This document shows positions 35,246-45,082 of a DNA stretch of 64,000 bases, piece after piece. A model generated the notes under the pieces. That model saw only the letters and a program-made list of their open reading frames with translations. It did no database searches and was not told where the DNA came from. Position 1 is the first letter of the stretch. Each line of letters begins with the position of its first letter. The position numbers and the translations under genes were made by a program. The DNA lies in the NCBI GenBank assembly GCA_018873225.1, contig JAEILZ010000002.1, forward strand, positions 5,642,001 to 5,706,000. Direction: 5' to 3'. Origin of the DNA: [Phialemoniopsis] sp. UDSM-2020 (Eukaryota > Ascomycota > Sordariomycetes > Thyridiales > Thyridiaceae).

Positions 35246-36439
35246 ATGAGAGCCCTTATGTTGGTCAGATCTCTTGTCCTCGCAGGCCTGCTGTCCCTCT
35301 CTTCCGCTCAAGATGACGACGACTACAGATGCGTCGACGACTGGGGCTGCAGCTTGAACGGCGTCTGCAACAGGAAATCGAGATGCGACTGCGACCCTGG
35401 CTGGAAAGGAGACGACTGCGGCGTCCTGAACCTGCTCCCTACCAAAAAGGACTCCGGTTACAATCGCAATGCGGAACATATTAGCTCCTGGGACGCCCAG
35501 ATCATCCGCGATCCCGAGGACAAAGGCCTCTTCCATTTGTTCGTCGGCGAAATGGCGAATAATTGTGGTGCCTGGTTTTTCTCTCCGTACTCCCGCATCA
35601 TCCGTGCCGAGTCGAGAGATCCGGAGGGACCTTACGAGTTCGTCCAGGAGATCTTACCAGCTTTTGCTCAAAATCCCAACATCATCTGGAGCGACGTCGA
35701 CAAACTTTTCGTCATGTACTACGGAGGCTGCGAGGTCAAGCTCCCTGAGAAGTGCGAGAACATGCCCTTCATGTGCGGCGCTGGCTCCGACAAGAACGGC
35801 GAAAGCGGCATGTCGCTCATGACGAGCCCGAACCTCCGCACCTGGACGAAGAAGCCCGGCTTCTGGATGGATGGAACCAACAGCACGGAGGACTGGGATG
35901 CTACCCGAACCAACCCTGCGGCATTCCCGCTCTACGCCCCTGATCGTCCTTATTCGGCAGGAGTCGCTGTTGCGTACCGCGGCTGCCCTTACAATTGCGG
36001 TGGCGCACTGGACAACGAGAAGATCGGTATGGCCGTCTCCTTGAACGGCTACGAGGGCCCGTATGAGAAGGTCCAGGAGGGCCCCATCTTCCCCAACGCC
36101 AACGAGGACCCCTTTATGTGGCGCGACAGGAAGGGGTACTATCACCTTCTGATGCACTCACTCGAGGTTGGGGGTGCCTTTGGCGAAGGCGCGAAGGTCG
36201 GCCGGCACGCGTACGCGAGGATGTATGAGGGTCCGTGGGTGTTCAACAACAGGACCCTTGCCTATGACACACGGGTCGACTGGGTGGACGGTGGTCATAC
36301 CAACTTTTATCGCAGAGAGAGGCCGTATCTATTCTTTTCAAATAATGGGGAGATGACGCCCTTGTATCTTACCACGGCTGTCCAGGCCAAAGGAGACTAT
36401 CAAGGCCACAACATTATCACTCCCATTGGAGCTGAATAG
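35246..36439 (+). CDS. Secreted protein with EGF-like domain and GH43-like five-bladed propeller
   Basis: Intronless, 397 residues. The signal peptide is about 1-21 (MRALMLVRSLVLAGLLSLSS). An acidic stretch follows, then an EGF-like module with six Cys at 29, 35, 41, 47, 49 and 58, ending DCDPGWKGDDC. The rest resembles the GH43/GH62 glycosidase propeller superfamily: SWDAQIIRDPEDKGLFHLF, YYGGCE, EDWDATRTNP, NANEDPFMWRDRKGYYHLLMH and DWVDGGHTNFYRRERP repeat the blade pattern of Asp-Pro and aromatic strands. Activity on plant arabinoxylan or other glycans is possible, but the catalytic acid/base set is not clear. The ATG at 35246 is used since codons upstream lack an ATG. Extracellular. Confidence 0.8.
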   Translation: MRALMLVRSLVLAGLLSLSSAQDDDDYRCVDDWGCSLNGVCNRKSRCDCDPGWKGDDCGVLNLLPTKKDSGYNRNAEHISSWDAQIIRDPEDKGLFHLFVGEMANNCGAWFFSPYSRIIRAESRDPEGPYEFVQEILPAFAQNPNIIWSDVDKLFVMYYGGCEVKLPEKCENMPFMCGAGSDKNGESGMSLMTSPNLRTWTKKPGFWMDGTNSTEDWDATRTNPAAFPLYAPDRPYSAGVAVAYRGCPYNCGGALDNEKIGMAVSLNGYEGPYEKVQEGPIFPNANEDPFMWRDRKGYYHLLMHSLEVGGAFGEGAKVGRHAYARMYEGPWVFNNRTLAYDTRVDWVDGGHTNFYRRERPYLFFSNNGEMTPLYLTTAVQAKGDYQGHNIITPIGAE

Positions 36440-36968
36440 CGTGACTAATATGCTCGAGCCTTGTGGGCCAGAGCTAGGGATTTGAATACGATATAAGTAT
36501 GAATTCGGCATCTGCTTAGGTGTAATGATAGACTGCCATCCAATTCACAATACAGTCTTGTCCTCTTTGATGGCCCAATACTTCTCAAAACTAGTAAATA
36601 CGACTGAATCGTGGTATCAAAGGAAATAGATCCTTAAGGTTGCTGAAACTAGAGTGCAAATTAACCTTATCACTGGGGTGACATGAGACTGAGGCAAACG
36701 TTCGTGTCGCAATCGGTCCGCGGCCGGGTAAATCACCAGGCGGTTCGCCCACGATACTCATGCATCTCATCGAGCGAAGGAGTACGAGAGCTGTACCTCC
36801 TGCCTTTTACGTCTAGGACAGCTGCGGCTTACGGACAGGGGTAAGTTGCGGAGATTACCAAGCGAAGGACGTCATCACGGAAGAGTCCATACAAATGGGA
36901 CTCAGAGAAATGAAGTTTAACTCTATCACCAGTAGAGCTTCCAGTAGAGCTTCACTGCCAGATCTAGA
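36440..36968. other. Intergenic region between two secreted-enzyme genes
   Basis: 529 bases. A short direct repeat, AGAGCTTCCAGTAGAGCTTC, lies near 36934-36953. No coding frame supported. Confidence 0.4.
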
Positions 36969-38129
36969 ATGATGAGACGCGGAGCATTCTGGTGTGCGAC
37001 ATTAGCAGTGTGCGCGCTCGGGCGTGCGGCGCTCGCCGTCGAGATACCCCAGCCGTCCGGCCCGTACGGCATCGGCGTGACCAAGCGGGTCATCGACATG
37101 CTCACTACGGACAGTCCATTCGCTCCCAATAATATCACCACCGGAATCCTCGCAACCATCTACTACCCGACGGCCCGGAAGTCATGCGGTCCGCCGAAGC
37201 CATACCTGGACCCAGACATGGCCCGCCTCTGGGAGACCTCGTTCAATTACACCGCCGGCACACTGACATCACTGACATCTCACCTCCAAGAAGACGCCCC
37301 ATTCGCCCCTGCACCACCCTCTTCCCGGGGTGCGAAATTCCCCACCCTGATATTCGGTCCCGGCGGCAGCGGTCCGCCCACGCAGGCCTATACCATCATG
37401 ATCTCCGAGATGGTCTCGCACGGCTTCGTCACGTTGGGCCTCGACCACCCCTACGAGCAGCCCTTCCTACGCTGGCCCAACGGCACCGCAGTCTACGGCG
37501 AGGACGTGACCTCGGACTGGGCCGTGCCCCTCGCCGAGACTGTGTATCAGATCCGCATCCGGGAAATCCTGCGCCTGGTCGAGGTCTGGCCCGACCTCGT
37601 AGCGGACGAACTGGGCGGCGCGCCTTTCGCCACTACGGGCCTGGGAGCTTACGGTCACTCGATCGGCGGGGCCAGCGCCATGGGCGCCGCGCTGCGTCTT
37701 GCCCCGGAGACACTGGCGGCGGTCATCAACATGGATGGGTCGATGTTTACTGACAATCCGCCGGGTGGATCTCTCGACGCCAAGCGTCCGCTTCTCTTCT
37801 TCGGCGCGTACTACCACTCAGGGGACGGGTTCGACGAGAGCTGGAAGACCTTTCCCGACGCGCAGACGGGGTGGTGGAGACGGATCCTCGTGAATGACAC
37901 GCAGCATTCTGACTTTAGCGACATCACCTTCTGGAAGACGCTGGGAGGTGGAGGGCCGAGCCTGGGTGCAACTGATGGGCTAAGGATGATCAGGATCTAC
38001 AACGAGTTCATCCGAACGTTCTTCAATCAGACACTCCTGGGGTTGGAGGAGAAGGTGCTGAACTACATTGGTCCAGAATGGCCTGAGGTGTGGATCGACG
38101 GTGGCATCAACGCGACCACTGTCCCTTGA
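36969..38129 (+). CDS. Secreted PAF-acetylhydrolase-like alpha/beta hydrolase
   Basis: Intronless, 386 residues with signal peptide (about 1-23). It resembles the platelet-activating-factor acetylhydrolase II family. The nucleophile motif is GHSIGG with Ser231, then NMDGSMF with Asp256 and TQHSDFSD with His313, the usual Ser-Asp-His order. LIFGPGGSG (128-135) forms the oxyanion region and HGFVTLGLDHP precedes the lid. Five to seven N-glycosylation sequons support secretion. It probably cleaves acetyl or other short esters from lipids or cutin-like esters; the true substrate is unknown. A second ATG one codon later is equivalent. No neighbour suggests a pathway beyond the local run of secreted proteins. 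Confidence 0.87.
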   Translation: MMRRGAFWCATLAVCALGRAALAVEIPQPSGPYGIGVTKRVIDMLTTDSPFAPNNITTGILATIYYPTARKSCGPPKPYLDPDMARLWETSFNYTAGTLTSLTSHLQEDAPFAPAPPSSRGAKFPTLIFGPGGSGPPTQAYTIMISEMVSHGFVTLGLDHPYEQPFLRWPNGTAVYGEDVTSDWAVPLAETVYQIRIREILRLVEVWPDLVADELGGAPFATTGLGAYGHSIGGASAMGAALRLAPETLAAVINMDGSMFTDNPPGGSLDAKRPLLFFGAYYHSGDGFDESWKTFPDAQTGWWRRILVNDTQHSDFSDITFWKTLGGGGPSLGATDGLRMIRIYNEFIRTFFNQTLLGLEEKVLNYIGPEWPEVWIDGGINATTVP

Positions 38130-38324
38130 GCAGTCACGAGATAGCAAAGATGTAGACATACGTATGCGAAAAGAATATTGGTATTTAAATTAAACGTGTG
38201 TATGTACTGGTAAATGTGCCTGTCAAGAGTCTAAAATGTAGCGACAGAAATATCATAATGAAAGAAGCTTCACCCCATCCAGTGCGTCATGCTCACTCAC
38301 CCTTCGCAATAGCCAAGTATTCAC

Positions 38325-39758
38325 TCAGGCAGGCAAAGCAGCCCAGACATCCGGCGAGGCTACCTGCGCCGTCTCGACGTTCTTCAAGTAGCAGTAGGGG
38401 GCGACATACGCGACATCAACACATCCTGCCGCCCGGTCGCAGCTACTCAGGCACCCCGCAAACGTGTCCTCCGTGACGGTCTCCATATCGCCGCCGGGAA
38501 GATCGATACCGCACAGGATCCGGTATGACCGGCCCTGTCTCGTAGTGAAGACGGTGCCGTTGGTGTTGGCGTTGTAGCACGACAGACCCATGTCGCCGCC
38601 GCCGCTCGCGTCCTGGACGCGCGTCGCCGACCACGACCCGGGGCTCGCAACGGCACTGCCGACGGCCGACTTCATGTAGCAGTACGCGCCGACGAGCGTG
38701 ACGTCGACGCAGTCTGTCGCGGCGTCGCACTGGTCCATGCACGCCTCGAAGGAGGCGGCGTAGGCCGTGGTGACGACGCCCGCGCCGCGCTCGTAGCCGC
38801 ACGCGATCTCGTAGACGCTGCCGCTCGAGGTGGTGAAGTTGGTGCCGTCGCTGAAGTTGTCGACGCAGGTTGGGCCAGTCGGCGCGGGGCCGGCTGAGCT
38901 AGACGTCGCCGGAACGGATGACCTCGTCGTGTTGGCGAAGGGTGGGAGGGTGGAGAATTTGCTGGAGCTGGGCGGGATCACCACCGTGGAAGGCGAGGGC
39001 GGGTTGGGTGGTGCTGTGGTAGGCGCCTTGGTAGGTGAAACAGACGAAGCGACTGCACTGGAAGTGCTGCTTGAGCTCGTCAACGCCACAGTGGAAGACG
39101 ATGTCGAAGGCTTCGGGTCCGGATCCTTGACCCTTTTGGCGGTCCAGACATGATCGACTGAAGAAGGCTCACCGATGGAGTCCTTCAGGTAGCAGCTGGG
39201 CTCCACATACGAGACGTCGATACAGCCCGGTGTGTCATCGCACGTCTCGAGACAGTCAAGGAACGAGTATTTCTCCACACCGAACATGTCACCCCCGAAG
39301 TAGTCAACGCCGCATAGAATCTCGTACGAAGCGCCGTTTGTTGTGTTGTAGAGCGTCCCGTCCGAACGGTTGTTGTAACACGACAGGTACGTGTCGGACA
39401 CAAAGACGCGGTTCCGAGCGGTCCAGACGTCGCTGTTGTTGGAGGGTCCTCCTAGGTAGCCCTTGACGTAGCATGCCTCTTGACTGGGGACGAATGAGAC
39501 GTCGATACAGAGCACCTCTGCATCACAGTGGGCAATGCAGTCCTCAAACGTGGGCACTTGGTGTGTGGCGAGATTGCTGGTCAGATAGTCGACGCCGCAC
39601 AGAATATCGTAAGAGGCGTCCGTCGTGTTGTGAATGATGCCGTGGTCAGCGTCGTCGGTACAGTTGAGTGTAGAGGCTGCAGCAGCGCGACTTGCTGAGC
39701 TCAGAATGGTGAGAATCAGGAGGCAGGCAGTCTGCCTCCCAGCATGTAGTGACCTCAT
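38325..39758 (-). CDS. Secreted four-repeat PAN/apple-like protein with Ser/Thr/Pro linker
   Basis: Intronless, 477 residues. Signal peptide about 1-28. Four modules at 31-118, 126-210, 297-381 and 392-477 each have six Cys with nearly fixed spacing (about 21, 20, 4, 6 and 10-12 residues), for example Cys127, 149, 169, 173, 179 and 189. Shared patterns are SYEILCGVDY, GCIDVSYV..SCYLKD and a closing VWTAKRV. This fits the PAN/apple fold, which binds proteins or carbohydrates. Modules 2 and 3 are separated by about 85 Ser/Thr/Pro-rich residues, likely O-glycosylated. No transmembrane anchor or catalytic domain is visible. Role inferred as adhesion, matrix binding or effector. Confidence 0.82.
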   Translation of the reverse strand: MRSLHAGRQTACLLILTILSSASRAAAASTLNCTDDADHGIIHNTTDASYDILCGVDYLTSNLATHQVPTFEDCIAHCDAEVLCIDVSFVPSQEACYVKGYLGGPSNNSDVWTARNRVFVSDTYLSCYNNRSDGTLYNTTNGASYEILCGVDYFGGDMFGVEKYSFLDCLETCDDTPGCIDVSYVEPSCYLKDSIGEPSSVDHVWTAKRVKDPDPKPSTSSSTVALTSSSSTSSAVASSVSPTKAPTTAPPNPPSPSTVVIPPSSSKFSTLPPFANTTRSSVPATSSSAGPAPTGPTCVDNFSDGTNFTTSSGSVYEIACGYERGAGVVTTAYAASFEACMDQCDAATDCVDVTLVGAYCYMKSAVGSAVASPGSWSATRVQDASGGGDMGLSCYNANTNGTVFTTRQGRSYRILCGIDLPGGDMETVTEDTFAGCLSSCDRAAGCVDVAYVAPYCYLKNVETAQVASPDVWAALPA

Positions 39759-40421
39759 GTTAGGACACTTGTGTACTGCTTATGCGCTCCTCAGACGTGA
39801 CAGAAAACTGGTGATCGTTACCATGAAGGGGGGAAAGGGTTCCCTCTAGGGGTTTTAGCAGCCGGGAGAGGCGTCATCCTTATGACGGCAACGCCCGCCG
39901 AGATTGCCGGGAAATCGTAGATAAGCGGCAGTGACAGGTTACGTGGGAAACATCACTCCACATCGTGGAATTACGCCGTTGAAATTTTTGTTTTCGTCTA
40001 GTCTGGCCTATTTTTCAGTCCAGTGCAGAATGCAGAATAAGGCTGTCTCAGTAGAGGACAAAACGAGCCTAAAGTCTGATGTTGATAGGGAGTTGTCGTT
40101 GCAACCCCACTGAAAGGTCTCACAATTCGCTCTCTAGTCTCAACGCTCCTAGCCAAACTCGCCCTGGCCAGCACTCGCAACCCACTTAGCTTCGTAGTGA
40201 GATAGCCTCGTGCCCTGTTTTGGACGGGCATGCATTCCATTGCCGTGGCTAGTCCGTGTGTCTGCATGCATCCACGTGCCAAACAAGGGATGCCCTGAAA
40301 ATCAATTGCCGCAGCGGCGCAGACTAGTTCCGATTGAAAAGAAGTATCACGTCATTGAACAGGACCCTGTTCTGCACGCCATTTGCTTCGGCACTAGGAA
40401 GCATCGTGAGAATTGCTTATC
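39759..40421. other. Intergenic region, PAN protein promoter / regulator 3' flank
   Basis: 663 bases. No recognisable coding frame, repeat or TATA box. Confidence 0.4.
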
Positions 40422-42035
40422 TCATTCTGACCTGTAGTCGATTCCATTTTGTGTGGCGAGTGCCTTATAGTATATGCGCCGAGCAGGTTCATCCAGCAAA
40501 AAACCGATCCAAGGGAATGTTTTGAGCTGCACATGCACATCCTCCCAGCTGTGCGCTTCGCATAAATCGATGTTCACTCGAATCCATGGCAGCAACCAAG
40601 AGTGATCAGCAGCAGTGAAGATTGCCAGGTGGCCAATCATCAGCAGCCAGAGCAGCATCTGAGGCGGCAATTTGCCCGGTGAGCTAAGATGTAGAAGACA
40701 GTCCCGGTATGCGTTCGGCAGATGCGTCTGAGGTGGTTTGATGCCCTGCCAGTTGAGAAAAATGTGCGATGAGAAGACGAGGAGACCGAGGCGCAGTGCT
40801 TCATCGGTAGATTTTTCCTCGAAAGTTTCCATGCCGAGGAGCCGGTACATCGTGAACGCCATGGTGTCGAGCAACATCTCTTTTGGCAGGTGGAGTCTCT
40901 TTTCGGCGGCCTTGTTCACCTTATCGCAGAAAATGTACAAAGATGACCGTATCTGGGATAGATCGTGGTTGAGGCTGTACCGGTCTGGCCCTCTTGGCGG
41001 ATTTGTCTCCGGCGTCGACGAGTCATGCAGTAACATGGACGCCGATGATTGTGATGTATCATATTCAAGTAAGGGTTCGGTCCCATTATTGAGCGCTATC
41101 CCCAAATCGCACCTGACATATCAGTCGAGACCCAAAGAGGATAGCAGCAAAAAGGCAATAGAGATGACTCACTTTAGCAATTCCATAATGAGCTTGGTGT
41201 TGTGGTCGAAAGCAGACAAACCGCCTCGCATGTCAACCATCTTCCGAAGACCCTGCATATGGTGGCTTGCTGTTGTGTAGTCGATGGTGAAGTGAGCGTG
41301 TAGAGCCAGATACAAGACTGCAAGGATGGTAGCGTCCGAGATGAAATCGTGTTGCGATGTGGACAGCCTCTCCTGCAGGAGACGCAATGCTGATAATTGG
41401 TGAAGCATGACCTCCGTTCGTGTTCTGGGGCTTGTCTGTAGCGAGGTAGATGTATGGATAATGTAGGTCTGGGCTGAGAAAACTGCAGCGTGCATGTAGG
41501 CGGCATCCGAGGTGAGAAGCTCGAACCATGACGTGTCAACTTGAGTCGTTTTGTGAAACATAAAGTATTTCTCAAGAGGATACATAATTTTCTTAGCCAT
41601 AAAAGAAACTGGGTGCATGGTAAGTAGACTTTACTGTACCCAGAGAACATTGAACAGCGAATGCATACACTTCAAAAGGTCTTGTATCAACGACGGCTCC
41701 ACCGCGGCGGCAAATTGAGTAAATGACAGTTCGGAGGCGACTCGACTCGGAAGGGAAGGATGACGCATCTTGATCAATAGTCGTACGTCTTCGCTCGGAC
41801 TGCTGCTCGAATCATCGGGATTGGGCGTGTCCAGACGGGGTGGGCGGACCGGCCGGCGGGTTTTCCCCTTGTTCTTCCCGATCATAACATGCTGTCTTAT
41901 GAGTTTCCGCTTGGACGTATCCGACTTGCCACGTCCATCGGTGAAGATAAATGGCATTTCTGCTTTCTCTTATGTTAGACTGTGACATGGCTTGGGTCGT
42001 CGATGACGGAGAGTACCTTTCTTAGGAGCAGCCAT
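40422..42035 (-). CDS. Fungal transcription-factor-like protein without zinc cluster (Fungal_trans_2 type)
   Basis: Exons 42017-42035, 41640-41959, 41173-41591 and 40422-41112 encode 482 residues. The very short first exon (MAAPKK) joins to EMPFIFTDGRGK, and RKLIRQHVMIGKNKGK follows. This N-terminal signature is common in fungal regulator-like proteins that carry the middle homology domain but no Cys6 zinc cluster. The remaining helical region (MYPLEKYFMFHKTTQVDTSW, LAVLYLALHAHFT, HMQGLRKMVDMRGG) fits the Fungal_trans_2/DUF3468 region. Whether it binds DNA is unclear. The second intron is only 48 bases; its acceptor AAG keeps the frame. It is divergent from an SDR gene across 359 bases. Confidence 0.8.
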
Positions 42036-42394
42036 GCTGACTGAACTCGTCTGTCATGCAGCCCAGGACTCGATTGGTGACCTGAAGGGGTAAGCAGTCT
42101 GTGCAAGAGCAGACTGATACATGAATTGCAAAGAGTTGCAAAGCAGCCTTGACCCTGAGTCCCGGGATGACGCGTGCCAGAGGCCTCCTGACCCGCTAAA
42201 TCCGAACGACGCTACTGCAGAAGATTGACTTCCCAATTCGGTATAGTCGATCTCAATTCACTCGACCTTCGGCAGCCTACGAGCATGTGCAAAGAACCGT
42301 ACCTTGCTGTGGTGTCTTCGTACAAGTATATCTATGAATGATGAACTAGAGAATCTGACCGAATAGTTCGTTCTGTCCTGATAATATCTGCTTA
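42036..42394. other. Divergent promoter, regulator / SDR
   Basis: 359 bases between divergent genes. No coding frame. An AAGAGTTGCAAAG-like stretch occurs near 42130, but no clear core promoter was recognised. Confidence 0.4.
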
Positions 42395-43473
42395 ATGATG
42401 GCGTCCAAAGATGTCCTGCCTGACACGGCCCCCTTCTTCCCCAACCATTTCATCAAGAATCAATTCCGTACCAAACATCAGGTACCGCCCAAGGACACAA
42501 ATCTCTCCGGCAAGGTCGCTATCGTGACAGGATCCAACACGGGGCTAGGTCTAGAATGTGCAAGCCAACTCCTATCCTACAACCTCTCCCGGCTCATCAT
42601 GGCCGTCCGTTCAACGGACAAGGGTGAAGCCGCGGCCTCTGGGCTCAGGAATCGCTACCCAAAGGCCGTCATTGAAGTCTGGCAGATCGACATGACCTCA
42701 TATGACTCGATTTGCGCGTTTGCTGCACGTGTAGATAAGGAGTTGTCCCGCCTGGACATCGCCATTCTGAATGCAGGCATCGGCTTCCACGGCTTCAAGA
42801 CTGTCCCTGCGACGGGTCACGAAGAGACTGTGCAAGTCAACTATCTTTCAACAGCCCTTCTAGCAATATTGCTCCTGCCCATCTTGAAGAGCAAGTCTCC
42901 GGGCGGCCCGGGAAGATTGACCATCAGCACCGCCATGCTCTCCGTCACGGCCAAGTTTCCCAACAAGCACGAGGTCCCGCTCCTCCCTTCGTTCGATACC
43001 GACAAGTACTTTGACATGGCGGACATATACTCGACCTCGAAGCTGCTGGGGCAGATGTTTCTGTGGAAGCTCACCGACCTAGTCTCCGCGGATCATGTGG
43101 TCGTGAACATGGTGGAGCCCGGGTTCATCAAGGGCACCGACCTCCACCGCGAAAGGTCTCTTGCTGCTAAGGCCTTCATGGGCCTATTCAAAGCTGTTGC
43201 AGCCCGGACTGTTCAGGTCGGCGCTTCGACGTATGTTGATGCTTGCGCGGTGAAGGGCAAGGAGACGCATGGATGTATCTTGACGAATTGGGAAATCGCC
43301 CCGTAAGTGACCGTTACTGACATGTCATGCAGAGTGAGGCTAACCCGGAACGTCACAGCTATGCCCCATTCCAGTATACATCAGAAGGCAAGATCGTGAT
43401 GGAACGGCTTTGGCAAGAGACTCTAGACGAGTTTGCCTTTGTGGATGCGGAGGCCATCATCTCCTCCTTGTGA
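42395..43473 (+). CDS. Short-chain dehydrogenase/reductase
   Basis: Exons 42395-43302 and 43359-43473 encode 340 residues. The NAD(P) motif is TGSNTGLG (45-52), NAGIG follows at about 128 and the catalytic pair is in YSTSK (Tyr212, Lys216). The N-terminal 40 residues and the C-terminal extension are longer than in classical SDRs. They fit the retinol-dehydrogenase-like fungal subgroup often found beside secondary metabolism genes. The second exon supplies the terminal segment PYAPFQYTSEGKIVMERLW. No signal peptide. It is divergent from a regulator-like gene and convergent with an NmrA-like gene. Substrate unknown. Confidence 0.87.
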
Positions 43474-43653
43474 ACTGTCAACTCGTTTGGTGGAATCCGG
43501 TGTAGTAAGATAATAGCCTAGCATTAAAGAGGTTGGTATGAAATATTAGAAGCCATTTCGAGGCCGTGAGCGACCGACGAAACTCTTAAAAGGCTACACA
43601 GGCGGGAGATCTCCCTCTAGAACCATCATCAAAGCCCACAATGTACTACAAGT

Positions 43654-44650
43654 TTAGGTCTCAGCAGCAAACTGACTCTCCGTCTCCAGCCAGCCCTTGA
43701 AGTCCAGCAGCCCGGGATGCATCTCCCTCAGCGCCGGAATGTCAGCAGCGTACCCAACGTCCCGGAACCACTGGAACATGTACCCGACGTCCTTGACCAT
43801 CCACATCAGGAACCGACAGATGAACTCGTATGTGTAGCTCATCTCCCTGCCAGTTCGGGCCTTGAACATCTCAGCCGCCTGCGCGGCGGTCAGTTCATCG
43901 CCTGCGAGCGACAACGACCTGCCCTTGAAGTCATCAGGTCGCAGGAACGCCTGCGCACCGAACCACCCGATGTCGGTGACGGAGATGAGTTGCAGCGGCT
44001 TGTCACCCAGGCCCACGCGCCAAGCCGTTGCGAAGACGCGCCCGAAGAAGTCGTCGGTCAGGTTGCCCATGAAGGCCGTGGGCCGCAGGATGCACCAGGC
44101 CATGCGGTCTCCGTCATCGGGTAGGGCGGCGGTGCGGGCGAGCAGGTGGTGCTCGATCTCGTGCTTGCTGATGAAGTGCGGCACCTCCGTCGGGTTGTTG
44201 ATTGAGTCGGCGCCGTGGCGGTCGACGGAGCTGTAGACGAAGAACTTGACGCCGGCCTTGATGGCCTCGTCGACGAGGGCCTTGCCCTGTTGGGCCTCGT
44301 TGAGCTTGCCTTGGCCGAAGCCGACGGGCATCTAATCGCTGGTCAGTCGACTTTCCCTTTGAGGAGGGGAAATGGAATGGCAGTACCTGCACACTGAATA
44401 CACCCCAAAGCTTAGTCGAAGGCCCAGCCACTTCCTTGGCCTTCTGGAAGAGGGCGGGTGCCTCGCTCAGGTTGCCCTGCACTAGACGGATCTTGGAGGA
44501 CTTGTCCGCGAGCTTCTTGGCGGCCACGGAGCTAGCATCGCGTGTGACAGCCAGGATTTCAAAGTCGGCGTTGTTGGCGAGCAGCTGGGTGATGACGGCG
44601 CCGCCCTGTTTACCCGTGGCGCCACAGACGAGGATCGCTCGGTCCGGCAT
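43654..44650 (-). CDS. NmrA-like NAD(P)-binding protein
   Basis: Exons 44387-44650 and 43654-44331 (intron 44332-44386) encode 313 residues. An N-terminal Rossmann motif, GATGKQGGAV (10-19), matches the NmrA/HSCARG family, atypical SDRs that sense NAD(P) redox state or act as redox-linked regulators, some binding GATA factors. The FVYSSVDRHG segment replaces the active Tyr-Lys pair region, and RMAWCILRPTAFMGNLTDDF is typical. Probably cytosolic. It may be a regulator or a reductase; sequence alone cannot decide. It is convergent with the SDR to its left, with 180 bases between stops. Confidence 0.86.
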
Positions 44651-45082
44651 GATGGCCTGTCTGGTACTGTGGTTATGATGAGTTCGATGTGCTGCGGAAT
44701 TGGAGGATGCCTAGTGTTTGGATCGGAATGAAACTTAGGAGGCTGATCGAGACATAAAGGTGGGTGTAAAATGGAGCTTTTGGTGGCCATGTCGAAGCCT
44801 GATAGCATGATCGCGGGGTGACGTATTTCGTATCGCGAAACGGCACGCCGAGCTCTCGACCAATGACAGCCCACTAGCACAAAGCTTGAGCATATCAACA
44901 GTTCACGATAGACTCTAGAAGGAGCTAACGTAGAAAATGCAGTGTAGATGTCTAAAAATCTTGTATGTTCAGTTTAGCTATAAAGTATCAGATCTATGGG
45001 TATTTGTACACTCTCCTCTTCTCACCAAAGGCTAATGACCAGTGCATCGCAAAAGACCAAATCATCAAAAAACAGCCTAGCT
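44651..45082. other. NmrA-like promoter and GH5 3' flank
   Basis: 432 bases, A/T-rich from 44930 to 45060. No coding frame supported. Confidence 0.4.
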
